A DNA stretch of 64,000 nt from positions 59,436 to 123,435 of the forward strand of contig NZ_ARYJ01000009.1 in assembly GCF_000685215.1 (NCBI RefSeq), given 5' to 3'. This stretch comes from Hyphomonas jannaschiana VP2 (GTDB lineage Bacteria > Pseudomonadota > Alphaproteobacteria > Caulobacterales > Hyphomonadaceae). The translations under genes were made by a program, and so were the position numbers. The notes below the pieces were generated by a model. It did not search any database and had not been told where the DNA came from. It saw only the letters and a program-made list of their open reading frames with translations. Below are positions 43,441-52,037 of the stretch, in pieces (the first letter of the stretch is position 1; every line of letters starts with the position of its first letter).

Positions 43441-44937
43441 TCAGTCAGCCTTCATAGCTTTTTCCATTTCGCCGAAACGGTGAGCGACATGAGGCAACAC
43501 ATCCCGGCCAACAACGCTGACAACAATGGCTGCAATTCCACTGAACACGAAACCAGGCACGATCTCGTAGAGAATATCGGACAGGGACTTCCCATTGATC
43601 TCGATCGGCGCATACAGCCAGAACAGAACCGTGACTGCCCCCACAATCATCCCGGCCAGAGCGCCATTGCGGGTAAGACCGCGCCAATACAGGCTAAGCA
43701 GGATAATCGGACCGAAGGCTGCGCCGAACCCAGCCCAGGCATTACCCACTAGTGACAGGATGTTGCTCGACCGGTCGAATGCCAGCCCGATTGCGACCAG
43801 CGAAACGACGAGTACCGAAATCCGCCCCACGGCAACAAGTTCGGTTTGGCTGGCTTCCTTACGAAGGAACGTCTTGTAGAAGTCCTCCGTCAACGAACTG
43901 GAAGACACCAGCAGTTGTGACGAAATCGTACTCATGATTGCCGCGAGAATTGCAGCCAGCAGAAACCCTGCCACGAGCGGGTGGAACAGAATCTGGGAGA
44001 GGATGATGAAAATCGTCTCCGGATCTTCTACGGGAGTGCCATGGGCGTATGTGTAGGCATAGCCGGCGATCCCCGTCAGCACCGCACCAATCACCGTCAC
44101 GATCATCCAGCTCATGCCAATATATCTGGCCGTGGCAATATCCTTGAGGGACCGAATGGCCATGAACCGGACAATGATGTGGGGCTGGCCAAAATAACCA
44201 AGTCCCCAGGCGAGCAACGAAATAACCCCCATGATCGTCATGCCCTTTGGCCACATGCCAAAGTAGCCGGGCTCCACGGATGCGGCAGCCGACGCCCAGT
44301 CACCCTCGTTCTTCAGGACAATGAAGGAGACGATTGGCACAAGGATCAGAGCCACGAACATGATGCAGCCCTGAACAAAGTCTGTCAGGCTGACAGCGAG
44401 AAAGCCGCCAAACAGTGTGTAGGCCACAACAACCCCGGCTGTCAGGAACAGTCCAAGCTGGTAATCAAGCCCAAACGACGCCTCGAAAAGCTTGCCACCC
44501 GCGACAACTCCCGCAGAGGTGTACAGCGTGAAGAAAATGACGATCACAACCGATGACAACACACGCAGCATACGTGATTTGTCGTGGAAACGTTTCTCGA
44601 AAAAGTCCGGAATAGTGATCGCGTCGTCAGCCAGCTCTGTGTAGACCCTAAGGCGCGGCGCAACGAACAAATAGTTGAGATACGCCCCGATCACGAGCCC
44701 GACAGCGATCCATGCAGCGCTATAGCCGGATACGAATACCGCGCCCGGAAGCCCCATAAGCATCCAACCACTCATATCTGAGGCGCCAGCAGAAAGCGCC
44801 CCGACTGCGGGGTGCAACTGACGCCCACCCAGCATGTATTCGGAAACGTCACTGGTGGACTTACGATAAGCGTACAGGCCGATGGCCAGCATAAGAACAA
44901 AATATATCGCAAGAGAAATCAGAGCTTCGTAGTTCAT
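43441..44937 (-). CDS. putP: Sodium/proline symporter
   Basis: A 498-residue SSS-family transporter with about 13 TM helices. PutP features include the start LISLAIYFVLMLAIGLYAY, SEYMLGGRQLHPAVGALSAGASDMSGWMLMGLPGA in sequence, ITIPDFFEKRF, and WGLGYFGQPHIIVRFMAI. The sodium-site region SAGASDMSGW matches PutP. It brings proline into the cytoplasm. It follows proC on the same strand after 156 bases. The upstream proC and divergent proB make a proline synthesis-and-uptake cluster. Confidence 0.95.
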   Translation of the reverse strand: MNYEALISLAIYFVLMLAIGLYAYRKSTSDVSEYMLGGRQLHPAVGALSAGASDMSGWMLMGLPGAVFVSGYSAAWIAVGLVIGAYLNYLFVAPRLRVYTELADDAITIPDFFEKRFHDKSRMLRVLSSVVIVIFFTLYTSAGVVAGGKLFEASFGLDYQLGLFLTAGVVVAYTLFGGFLAVSLTDFVQGCIMFVALILVPIVSFIVLKNEGDWASAAASVEPGYFGMWPKGMTIMGVISLLAWGLGYFGQPHIIVRFMAIRSLKDIATARYIGMSWMIVTVIGAVLTGIAGYAYTYAHGTPVEDPETIFIILSQILFHPLVAGFLLAAILAAIMSTISSQLLVSSSSLTEDFYKTFLRKEASQTELVAVGRISVLVVSLVAIGLAFDRSSNILSLVGNAWAGFGAAFGPIILLSLYWRGLTRNGALAGMIVGAVTVLFWLYAPIEINGKSLSDILYEIVPGFVFSGIAAIVVSVVGRDVLPHVAHRFGEMEKAMKAD

Positions 44938-45093
44938 AGACTCGCTTTTTCCGTGTTCGTATTTCGTTTATACCGGCGACGCCGGAAAATTTGATGCAAT
45001 GACAGCGGTGCTCCCGCTTGCGTGGGTATCACCGGCAGCAGAGGCCCTTGAACTTTACCTTAATCTTCAGCCCCGCCACACGATAATCTTTCC

Positions 45094-45873
45094 TTACCGC
45101 AACTCCACAGTGCGCTTGTACGCAGCTTGTGTTGTTGCGAGCATTAATCTGGATAACTCGCCATTACCATTCAGCTGTTTCAAGCCGGCCTCAGTGGCGC
45201 CAGCCTTGCTCGTAACAGCGTTTCTAAGTTCAGCCAGATCCTTCCCGGACTGGCTCGCCATCTCTATCGTGCCAGCAATGGTGTCCAGAACGAGTTTGCG
45301 GGATTCGCCGTCATCAAAACCCAGCTCTTTTGCGGCTTCCATGAAGGCGCGGGCCATCTCAAAGACAAACCCCGGTCCGCTACCCGCAATGGCTGTAAAC
45401 CTGTCGAGACCGTCTTCTGTCTCCACCTCGACGACAGATCCCGCAGCGCGCATCATCGTACGCGCCGTCTCCTTAACATCGTCCGATGTTTTATCGTTGA
45501 AGAGCAGACCGCTGACACCCTTGCCGACACTGGCCGGCATATTCGGCATCACACGGATCACAGAACGTGACCCCACGATCGATTCCAGCCGCTGACAGGA
45601 AACACCCGCCGCGATGGAAAGTGCTGGCGCATCCGGCGCAATAAACTTCAGATAATCCGGAATGACATCGGCGATCATTTGCGGCTTCACCGCGATAATC
45701 AGGAGGTCAAATGGTCCACCCTGAATGTCATCTGCTGATTTGAACACTTCCACACGCGAGTCCGGAAAGGTCGCCAAAGGGTCGACCGCCGAGTACGACA
45801 TGCCAGGCACATCCACCCACCGGGACAACAGCGAAGCGCCCATATTTCCACAACCGATCATTAAAGCGTGCAT
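45094..45873 (-). CDS. proC: Pyrroline-5-carboxylate reductase
   Basis: A 259-residue P5C reductase. The NADPH fold begins with MIGCGNMGASL, IIAVKPQ and VIRVMPNMPASVGKGVS follow, and the C-terminal signature is AGSGPGFVFEM and LRNAVTSKAGATEAGL. It makes the last step of proline synthesis from P5C. GGAGG lies 4 bases before the ATG at 45873. It is divergent from proB across a 246-base gap with no recognised operator. Confidence 0.96.
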   Translation of the reverse strand: MHALMIGCGNMGASLLSRWVDVPGMSYSAVDPLATFPDSRVEVFKSADDIQGGPFDLLIIAVKPQMIADVIPDYLKFIAPDAPALSIAAGVSCQRLESIVGSRSVIRVMPNMPASVGKGVSGLLFNDKTSDDVKETARTMMRAAGSVVEVETEDGLDRFTAIAGSGPGFVFEMARAFMEAAKELGFDDGESRKLVLDTIAGTIEMASQSGKDLAELRNAVTSKAGATEAGLKQLNGNGELSRLMLATTQAAYKRTVELR

Positions 45874-46119
45874 AGGTCCTCCAAGAATCATTGCTCCGCA
45901 CATAAGCTGATCTTACTTTGAATTCAAATTTTCTGCTGCGGTTTCTCATTGCAGTGCAGGCATCCCGGCCCCCAGCATAGCCAATAGTTTGTTAATTCTA
46001 TAGGTTTTGGGAAGATAACTGCACCTCAGGCGCAACATACTGTTACTTTGTGCTCTAATCGTGTTGCGAACTTCAGCAACGCAGCCTAGGTGCTAGCCCG
46101 TGGAACAAGGGAGCCCTGC

Positions 46120-47283
46120 GTGCCAAAATCGAAGCGTATTGTCATCAAGATCGGATCCAGCCTGCTGGCGAACGAAGAAATGCTCACACCGCGCTGGGCC
46201 TTCATTCAACAGCTGCTGGGCGACGTTAAGACACTCCGCGATCAGGGATACGAAGTCCTGATCTGCTCGTCAGGCGCCGTTGCACTTGGCTTGAGCACGA
46301 TTGGCGAGTCCCCCGAGACTGCCGGCCTCAGAGATAAACAAGCCGCTGCTGCGTGCGGCATGCCTATCCTGCTGAATGCCTACAAGCAGGTCGCTCACGA
46401 ATACAGCTTCGATATTGCCCAGGTCCTTGTAACCCTGAAAGATCTCGAAGACCGTCGCCGATTCCTGAACACGAAAAACACAGTACACAGACTTATACGG
46501 GCTGGCATCACGCCGATCGTCAACGAGAACGACTCCATCACGACAGAAGAAATCCGGGTCGGTGACAATGACCGCCTGGCTGCGAAAGTCGCCCAGATGG
46601 TTCAGGCGGAAACGCTGATCATCCTGACCAGCGTTGACGGTCTGTATGATCGCAACCCTGAAGAACCTGGTGCGCAGCTGGTGGAAACCGTGAATGATGT
46701 GAACGAGTTTCTGGAGGTCACCAAAAGCGTCAGCAGCCTGGGCACAGGCGGAATGCTCACCAAAATGCAGGCCGCCAATATGGCGCAGAATTCAGGCTGC
46801 ACGACCCTGATCGGAAATGGCGAAGCCGAAAATCCTGTCACCTCCCTGCTCGATGGATCACGCAAGCATACGCGGTGTGTCGCGCACGCCAAACCGGCAA
46901 CAGACTGGACGGCATGGCTGACCGATCGCCTCCAGATGGCTGGCAGCATCGTTGTTCCTGCAGACGCAGCTGAAGCCCTGTGCAATGGTGAACGCGGCCT
47001 GCTGCGCCAGGACATTCAATCGATCCAGGGCACTTTTGTACGGGGCGATGTTCTGCACATCTACGATGAAGACGGCAACGAACGCGCACGCGGCCTGGCC
47101 AATTTCACCGCGGAAGAAACGATTATCCTTGCAAGGAACAAGGAAATTCCTGCCAAACAGTTGCTGGGTTTTCAGACGAATGCGACCATCGTCAGCCGCG
47201 ACAACATCGTGGTGCTGGATGACCGCCACATCCAGTGGGATACGCCACCGGAAGATGAACTGGAGCAGATACAGGATACCTAG
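46120..47283 (+). CDS. proB: Glutamate 5-kinase
   Basis: A 387-residue kinase with an amino-acid kinase domain (RIVIKIGSSLLANE; ICSSGAVALGL; DKQAAAACGM; VNENDSI; GDNDRLAAKVA; GTGGMLTKMQAA) and a C-terminal PUA domain (ALCNGERGLL; DDRHIQWD). It phosphorylates glutamate, the first step of proline synthesis. I chose the GTG at 46120 (V-P-K-S-K-R), preceded by GGGAG at 6 bases; an earlier GTG at 46090 has no such site. No proA is present in the window. Its stop overlaps the convergent marR gene by 4 bases. Confidence 0.95.
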   Translation: MPKSKRIVIKIGSSLLANEEMLTPRWAFIQQLLGDVKTLRDQGYEVLICSSGAVALGLSTIGESPETAGLRDKQAAAACGMPILLNAYKQVAHEYSFDIAQVLVTLKDLEDRRRFLNTKNTVHRLIRAGITPIVNENDSITTEEIRVGDNDRLAAKVAQMVQAETLIILTSVDGLYDRNPEEPGAQLVETVNDVNEFLEVTKSVSSLGTGGMLTKMQAANMAQNSGCTTLIGNGEAENPVTSLLDGSRKHTRCVAHAKPATDWTAWLTDRLQMAGSIVVPADAAEALCNGERGLLRQDIQSIQGTFVRGDVLHIYDEDGNERARGLANFTAEETIILARNKEIPAKQLLGFQTNATIVSRDNIVVLDDRHIQWDTPPEDELEQIQDT

Positions 47284-47759
47284 TTTTCCGTATCGCTGAT
47301 GTCACCAACCTCAAGTATGGGGGCAACATCCAGATTGTCGGCGTCCATCATGAACGCGACTTTCTGCATGCTCGAGACCAGCATGGATTTCTCCCAATCC
47401 GCAAGATGGTCGAATGCCGACTGGAAGCCTTCCTGCAGCAGCTCCGGCGCGCCGACGAGGTGCTGAGCGCCCTTTTCAGTGATGACGACCTCAAGACTGC
47501 GGCGATCGTGCTCGTTCCTTTCCCGCACAACGAGGCCTGCCCGCACAAGCCGATCAACAATTGATGTAATCGTGGCTTGAGAGAGGTGAACCTGACGCGC
47601 AATGTCGCTGGGTTTCGCCCGCTCGGCAGCCGCTACGCTCTGCAGCACAAGAAGCTGGGGCGCAGTCAGCCCTGTGTCCTTCGACAGTTTTTTGGAGTGC
47701 ATGTCTATGGCGCGCGTGATGCGCCTCAGCGCGATGAGTAGGTCGTGATACTGGCTCAT
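47280..47759 (-). CDS. MarR family transcriptional regulator
   Basis: A 159-residue winged-helix regulator. The core is LTAPQLLVLQSV, PSDIARQVHLSQATITSIVDRLVRAGLVVRERNEHDRRSLEVVITEKG in sequence, with the wing DRRS typical of MarR. A C-terminal helix and acidic tail follow. The ATG at 47759 gives a standard length, but no ribosome site is obvious and the frame runs 17 codons further. The 272-base gap upstream (47760-48031) has no recognised gene. Its target is unknown; it could act on proB or the divergent glycan operon. Confidence 0.92.
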   Translation of the reverse strand: MSQYHDLLIALRRITRAIDMHSKKLSKDTGLTAPQLLVLQSVAAAERAKPSDIARQVHLSQATITSIVDRLVRAGLVVRERNEHDRRSLEVVITEKGAQHLVGAPELLQEGFQSAFDHLADWEKSMLVSSMQKVAFMMDADNLDVAPILEVGDISDTEN

Positions 47760-48031
47760 GTGCAAATGGAATACCCGGCCCACTGGCCTTGTCCAGATTA
47801 TGAACCGCATTCAGAGCCGCAATCTGCAGTCGGGAAGTTCAGCGCCACCGCCCCTGCGAGCTTCGCACCGGATGCCTCATGCACACAGTCAAACAGAAGG
47901 TTAAGCACCTGGTTAAACGCAGCTTTCCGGCACGTCTCTTGCAAAATCTTAGTAATTGAACCAGCAAATAGGGTGAACGGCAGGCGGCACTCCACTCAGC
48001 GGAGACAGCGCAAGGGCCGACGGGGTATATC

Positions 48032-49537
48032 ATGGCGAATTCTGACCGCTCCCCCATGGACGGCGATCAGCGATACGCGGGCGCCGATATGATCATCGGC
48101 GACCTGGCTGATAACGGCACAATGCCGGTTCTGGTCGTAGACCTGGATGGCACACTGATCCGCACGGATATGCTGGCCGAGTCCTTCTGGGCCGCTTGCT
48201 CATCTGATGTCCTGACCCCTTTGAAACTGATACCGAAAGCCTTTAAGGGCCGAGCGGCACTCAAGCGCACCCTGTCGGCGAAAACCCGGATCGACCCGGT
48301 CACCCTTCCCTACAATCAGGCTGTCATTGACTATATTCACGCGTGGAAAAAACGCGGTGGCCGGGCCGCTCTTGTTTCCGCTTCGGATGAAAACATCGTC
48401 CGTACGATTGGAGAGCATCTGGGAATATTTGACGAAATCCACGGCTCCGACGGCAAACTTAATCTGAAGGGCCACCGAAAATCTCAATTTCTGACAGATC
48501 GCTTCGGCGAGAGAGGCTACGCCTATATGGGCGATAGCCGGGCAGACATTGCCGTCTGGAAAACAGCAACCAAGGCAATCACCGTAAATGCGGGCAGCGC
48601 GTTACGGGCGAGTGCTGAAGCGGCCTGCGAGCAGGCCGACCACATTGCACGGCGATCTAAATCACTCCGCCCAGTCCTGAAAGCGATCAGACCACATCAA
48701 TGGCTGAAGAACATGCTGGTCTTCATTCCCATGATCGCGGGCCACAGGATCGACGCCACGACGCTTCTCCAGAGCGGTCTGGCTTTCATCTGCTTCAGCC
48801 TGATCGCCTCAAGCGTCTATCTGCTGAACGACTTGCTGGACCTCTCAGCAGACCGGGCACATCCGCGCAAGCATCGCCGGCCACTCGCCTCAGGGGATCT
48901 ATCACTTGCTCATGGGACCCTGCTCGCACCGGTTTTGCTTATGGCAGGAATTGGTCTCGGCACCATCCTTGGGCCTCCTTTCCTCGTGGTCATGGCTGGG
49001 TATTACACCGTCACCATGGCCTATTCCTTCTTCCTGAAGCGCAGGGTACTGATCGACATCGTCACGCTGGCCGGCTTGTACACGATCCGCATTCTGGCGG
49101 GCGCTGCCGCCACGGGGATCGTCCTGTCATTCTGGCTTCTGGCGTTCTCGGTGTTCCTTTTTTTCGCTCTGGCTTCCGTCAAGCGACAGGCGGAACTGGT
49201 CGACAGCGCCAGCCGGGAAGTGCTCAAGCCGTCCGGCAGAGGCTACATCATCGACGACTTGCCAATCGTTTCCCAGATGGCAACGAGCTCGGGTTTCGTA
49301 TCCGTCCTGGTCCTTGCGCTCTATCTGAACTCACCTGCGGTCAGCGCGCTTTACAGCCAGCCAGCAGCGCTTTGGGGCCTATGTCTGATCCTGCTCTTCT
49401 GGATCAATCGTATGGTCATGGTGGCCCATAGAGGCGGTATGCACGACGATCCGATCGTGTTTGCCGTGAAAGACCGCACCAGCCTGTTCTGCGGCGTACT
49501 GGGAGTTGGTTGTGCGGCTGCCGGGGTGCTCCTGTGA
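48032..49537 (+). CDS. HAD phosphatase-UbiA phosphoribosyltransferase fusion (DPPR synthase type)
   Basis: A 501-residue two-domain protein. Residues about 30-210 are a HAD hydrolase: VVDLDGT (Asp37, Asp39), LVSASDE and YMGDSRAD. Residues about 215-501 are a UbiA-type prenyltransferase with RPHQWLKNMLVF, the metal motif NDLLDLSADRAHPRKHRRPLASG in sequence (Asp267, Asp270, Asp274) and IVTLAGLYTIRI. These motifs match decaprenyl-phosphate 5-phosphoribosyltransferases such as Rv3806c. It would put PRPP-derived ribose-5-phosphate on a polyprenyl phosphate and, through the HAD domain, may remove the 5-phosphate. It begins an overlapping operon with gtrA-, dprE1- and dprE2-like genes. Confidence 0.9.
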   Translation: MANSDRSPMDGDQRYAGADMIIGDLADNGTMPVLVVDLDGTLIRTDMLAESFWAACSSDVLTPLKLIPKAFKGRAALKRTLSAKTRIDPVTLPYNQAVIDYIHAWKKRGGRAALVSASDENIVRTIGEHLGIFDEIHGSDGKLNLKGHRKSQFLTDRFGERGYAYMGDSRADIAVWKTATKAITVNAGSALRASAEAACEQADHIARRSKSLRPVLKAIRPHQWLKNMLVFIPMIAGHRIDATTLLQSGLAFICFSLIASSVYLLNDLLDLSADRAHPRKHRRPLASGDLSLAHGTLLAPVLLMAGIGLGTILGPPFLVVMAGYYTVTMAYSFFLKRRVLIDIVTLAGLYTIRILAGAAATGIVLSFWLLAFSVFLFFALASVKRQAELVDSASREVLKPSGRGYIIDDLPIVSQMATSSGFVSVLVLALYLNSPAVSALYSQPAALWGLCLILLFWINRMVMVAHRGGMHDDPIVFAVKDRTSLFCGVLGVGCAAAGVLL

Positions 49538-49965
49538 CTGTCCGCGAACTTGTCTTCAGATACACGGCCTTCGCAGTGATTGCGACGCTGGTGAATCTTG
49601 GAACTCAGCGCTTTATCCTCACCCTTGGAACCGACGCGTTTTTCTATGCTGCGGCCGTCGCCGCCGGGACGTTGACCGGCCTGGTCGTCAAATACATCCT
49701 CGATAAGCGATGGATCTTTGGCGATATACAAACCGGATTGAAGGCTCACGGCCGGAAATTCACTCTCTATACAATCATGGGTGTTTTCACGACCGCCATC
49801 TTCTGGTCCTCTGAAACAGCCTTCTGGCTCATCTGGAAAACAGACTTCATGCGCGAAGTCGGCGCCATCGCCGGTCTGGCCGTCGGCTACTTTGTGAAAT
49901 ACCAACTCGACCGCCGCTTCGTTTTCTCATCCGCTCAACTCGTCTCTGACGGACCGGACTCATGA
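49534..49965 (+). CDS. GtrA-family membrane protein
   Basis: A 143-residue protein with four TM helices. The GtrA family is recognised from LVFRYTAFAVIATLVNLGTQ at the start and GYFVKYQLDRRFVF at the end, plus the internal VKYILDKRWIF. GtrA proteins move or present polyprenyl-linked sugars. In Mycobacterium tuberculosis the gene before dprE1 (Rv3789) is also GtrA-like and is proposed to act on decaprenyl-phosphoryl-arabinose. The GTG start at 49534 overlaps the UbiA stop (GTGA), and the stop overlaps the next ATG by 4 bases. Confidence 0.9.
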   Translation: MTVRELVFRYTAFAVIATLVNLGTQRFILTLGTDAFFYAAAVAAGTLTGLVVKYILDKRWIFGDIQTGLKAHGRKFTLYTIMGVFTTAIFWSSETAFWLIWKTDFMREVGAIAGLAVGYFVKYQLDRRFVFSSAQLVSDGPDS

Positions 49966-51284
49966 AACTATCCGGTTGGGGGCGGTATCCGACAGTCGAG
50001 TGCAAGACTAGTTCGCCAAGAAATGAAGCGGACCTGGCTGGGCTTGTCCGATCCGGGCAGGTAATTGCCCGGGGAAATGGCCGCTCCTACGGCGATAGCT
50101 CCCTGAACAGTCACATGACCATCGACATGCGCCGCATGAGCCGGATGCTGGCCTTCGATGAAGCAAGTGGCCAACTGACCGCCGAAGCTGGCGTACTCCT
50201 TGCCGACATCATCTCAAGCTTTCTTCCGCGTGGCTGGTTTCCAGCCGTTACGCCCGGGACGAAATTCGTCACGGTCGGCGGCATGATCGCAGCCGACGTG
50301 CACGGAAAAAACCATCACAGTGACGGGGCGTTCAGCACCTTTCTCGACTGGGTCGATGTTCTATGCTCAGACGGCGAAATCCGGCGCTGCTCAAGGGATG
50401 AGACCCCGGACCTGTTTGAGTGGACGGTCGGCGGCATGGGGCTCACTGGCATCATCGTCAGGGCGGCCTTTCGTCTCCGCCCCGTCGAATCCGGCTGGAT
50501 CCGCCAGACGACCATCCCAGCGGAAAACCTCGCCGCTGCCATCGATATTTTCGAACGATCCGCAGACTCCACCTATTCTGTCGCCTGGATTGATTGCCTG
50601 AGTACCGGCGCATCGCTCGGCCGCTCCCTCGTTTATCTTGGCGAGCACGCTGCCCATGCAGACCTACCACGGAAGCAGCTGCAAGCCCCCTTTCAGACGC
50701 CCCGGAAACGGAAGCTGACTGTCCCGCTGGATGCCCCCGGCTTCGCCCTGAACCGCTGGACCGTGAAGGCATTCAACGAAGTCTACTATCGCGCAGGCCG
50801 CTCTAAAACCGGAACGCAACTGGTGGATTGGGACACCTATTTCTATCCACTGGACGCCATACTCAAATGGAACCGGATCTATGGGCGCAAAGGGTTCGCC
50901 CAATTCCAATGCGTTATTCCGCTGGAGCAGTCCAAAGACGGCATGCAAGCGCTTCTTGAGGCAATCAGCGCAGCCGGCCAGGGGTCATTCCTGTCGGTGC
51001 TGAAGCGATTTGGTGCTCAGGAGAGCCGCTTCTCTTTTCCTATGGAGGGCTACACTCTGGCGCTCGATTTCCCGGTCAATAACCGAAGCCTCGAACTCAT
51101 GAACCGGCTCGATGAGATCACCATCGCTCATGGCGGTCGCTTCTACCTGGCCAAAGACTCCCGTCTGAAGGCTGAGACGTTGGCGAAATCTGACACGCGC
51201 GTGAGCGATTTCAGGGAAATGCGGAAATCTACGTCGGCGGCGGAAACCTTTTCCTCAGCCCAATCGGATAGGCTGGTCCTGTGA
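49962..51284 (+). CDS. dprE1: DprE1-like FAD-binding oxidoreductase (polyprenyl-phosphoryl-ribose 2'-oxidase)
   Basis: A 440-residue flavoprotein similar to mycobacterial DprE1 along its length. Shared motifs are LSGWGR, ARGNGRSYGDSSLN, PGTKFVTVGGMIAADVHGKNHHS in sequence (His114, matching the flavin-linked His132), GGMGLTGII, FYPLD, WNRIYGRKGFAQFQ, SFPMEGYTLALDFP and YLAKDSR (Lys398, matching catalytic Lys418). It should oxidise the 2'-OH of polyprenyl-phosphoryl-ribose to a keto intermediate. The residue matching Cys387, the target of benzothiazinones, is Ala367 (GCG at 51060). The stop overlaps the dprE2-like start. Confidence 0.93.
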   Translation: MKLSGWGRYPTVECKTSSPRNEADLAGLVRSGQVIARGNGRSYGDSSLNSHMTIDMRRMSRMLAFDEASGQLTAEAGVLLADIISSFLPRGWFPAVTPGTKFVTVGGMIAADVHGKNHHSDGAFSTFLDWVDVLCSDGEIRRCSRDETPDLFEWTVGGMGLTGIIVRAAFRLRPVESGWIRQTTIPAENLAAAIDIFERSADSTYSVAWIDCLSTGASLGRSLVYLGEHAAHADLPRKQLQAPFQTPRKRKLTVPLDAPGFALNRWTVKAFNEVYYRAGRSKTGTQLVDWDTYFYPLDAILKWNRIYGRKGFAQFQCVIPLEQSKDGMQALLEAISAAGQGSFLSVLKRFGAQESRFSFPMEGYTLALDFPVNNRSLELMNRLDEITIAHGGRFYLAKDSRLKAETLAKSDTRVSDFREMRKSTSAAETFSSAQSDRLVL

Positions 51285-52033
51285 TGACAGATACTTCCAG
51301 ACAGAAAACCGTGCTCGTGCTGGGCGGACGCTCCGACATCGGACGCGCGATCGCGCACAGTTTCGCGGCGGATGGCTACGCCGTCGCCCTTGCCGCCCGC
51401 AATGCGGCAAACCTCGAGACAGACAAGTCCGATATTTCGTTGCGGCACAATGTTCCCGTAAGTCTGCATGAATTCGATGTGCTGGATACCGGCAAGATGG
51501 AGGCATTCATCGACAGTCTTGGCGTGCTGCCGGATGTCGTGGTGAGCGTCGTCGGGCTGATGGGCGAGCAGGCAGAGAACGAGAAAGACACAGACCTTTC
51601 AGCGCGCGTCATGCGTAGCAACTATGAAGGTCCTGCCCTCATCCTGGGGCTATTCGCGAACCGTTTTGAAGAGCGCGGCTCAGGTACACTGGTCGGCGTC
51701 AGCTCGGTTGCTGGCGATCGTGGCCGCGCCACCAATTATATATATGGCTCAGCCAAAGCAGGCTTCACCGCCTTTCTTTCCGGACTGAGGAACCGGCTGG
51801 CCAGGAAAGGTGTCCACGTCGTAACGGTGAAGCCCGGTTTCGTGCGGACACAGATGACCGAAGGCATGAAGCTGCCCGGCCCTATCACGGCCGATCCGGA
51901 GGAGGTCGCCCAAGCGACAGTCAAAGCCGTCCGGAAGGGCAAGAACACCGTCTATACAAAGCCGGTCTGGGCATTGATCATGCTGATCATCACACACATT
52001 CCGGAAGCGATCTTCAAGAAGATGAGCATCTGA
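51284..52033 (+). CDS. dprE2: DprE2-like short-chain dehydrogenase/reductase
   Basis: A 249-residue SDR. The NAD(P) motif is VLGGRSDIGRAIA, the active site is GVSSVAGDRGRATNYIYGSAKAG in sequence with YxxxK, and KPGFVRTQMTEG follows. The C-terminal PEEVAQATVKAVRKGKNTVY and the hydrophobic HIPEAIFKKM tail match DprE2, which reduces the keto intermediate made by DprE1 to the arabinose epimer. The ATG at 51284 overlaps the dprE1 stop (TGATG); a GTG at 51281 is one codon earlier. Confidence 0.92.
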   Translation: MTDTSRQKTVLVLGGRSDIGRAIAHSFAADGYAVALAARNAANLETDKSDISLRHNVPVSLHEFDVLDTGKMEAFIDSLGVLPDVVVSVVGLMGEQAENEKDTDLSARVMRSNYEGPALILGLFANRFEERGSGTLVGVSSVAGDRGRATNYIYGSAKAGFTAFLSGLRNRLARKGVHVVTVKPGFVRTQMTEGMKLPGPITADPEEVAQATVKAVRKGKNTVYTKPVWALIMLIITHIPEAIFKKMSI

Positions 52034-52037
52034 CACG

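Noticed and set aside
46090..46119. Upstream GTG as the proB start
   Set aside because: No ribosome site precedes it and the added residues do not extend the kinase fold; the GTG at 46120 has GGGAG at good spacing.
47899..47916. GGTTAA repeated 12 bases apart, resembling a CtrA box
   Set aside because: The TTAA halves are separated by 8 bases, not the 7 of the CtrA consensus, and the flanks do not match.
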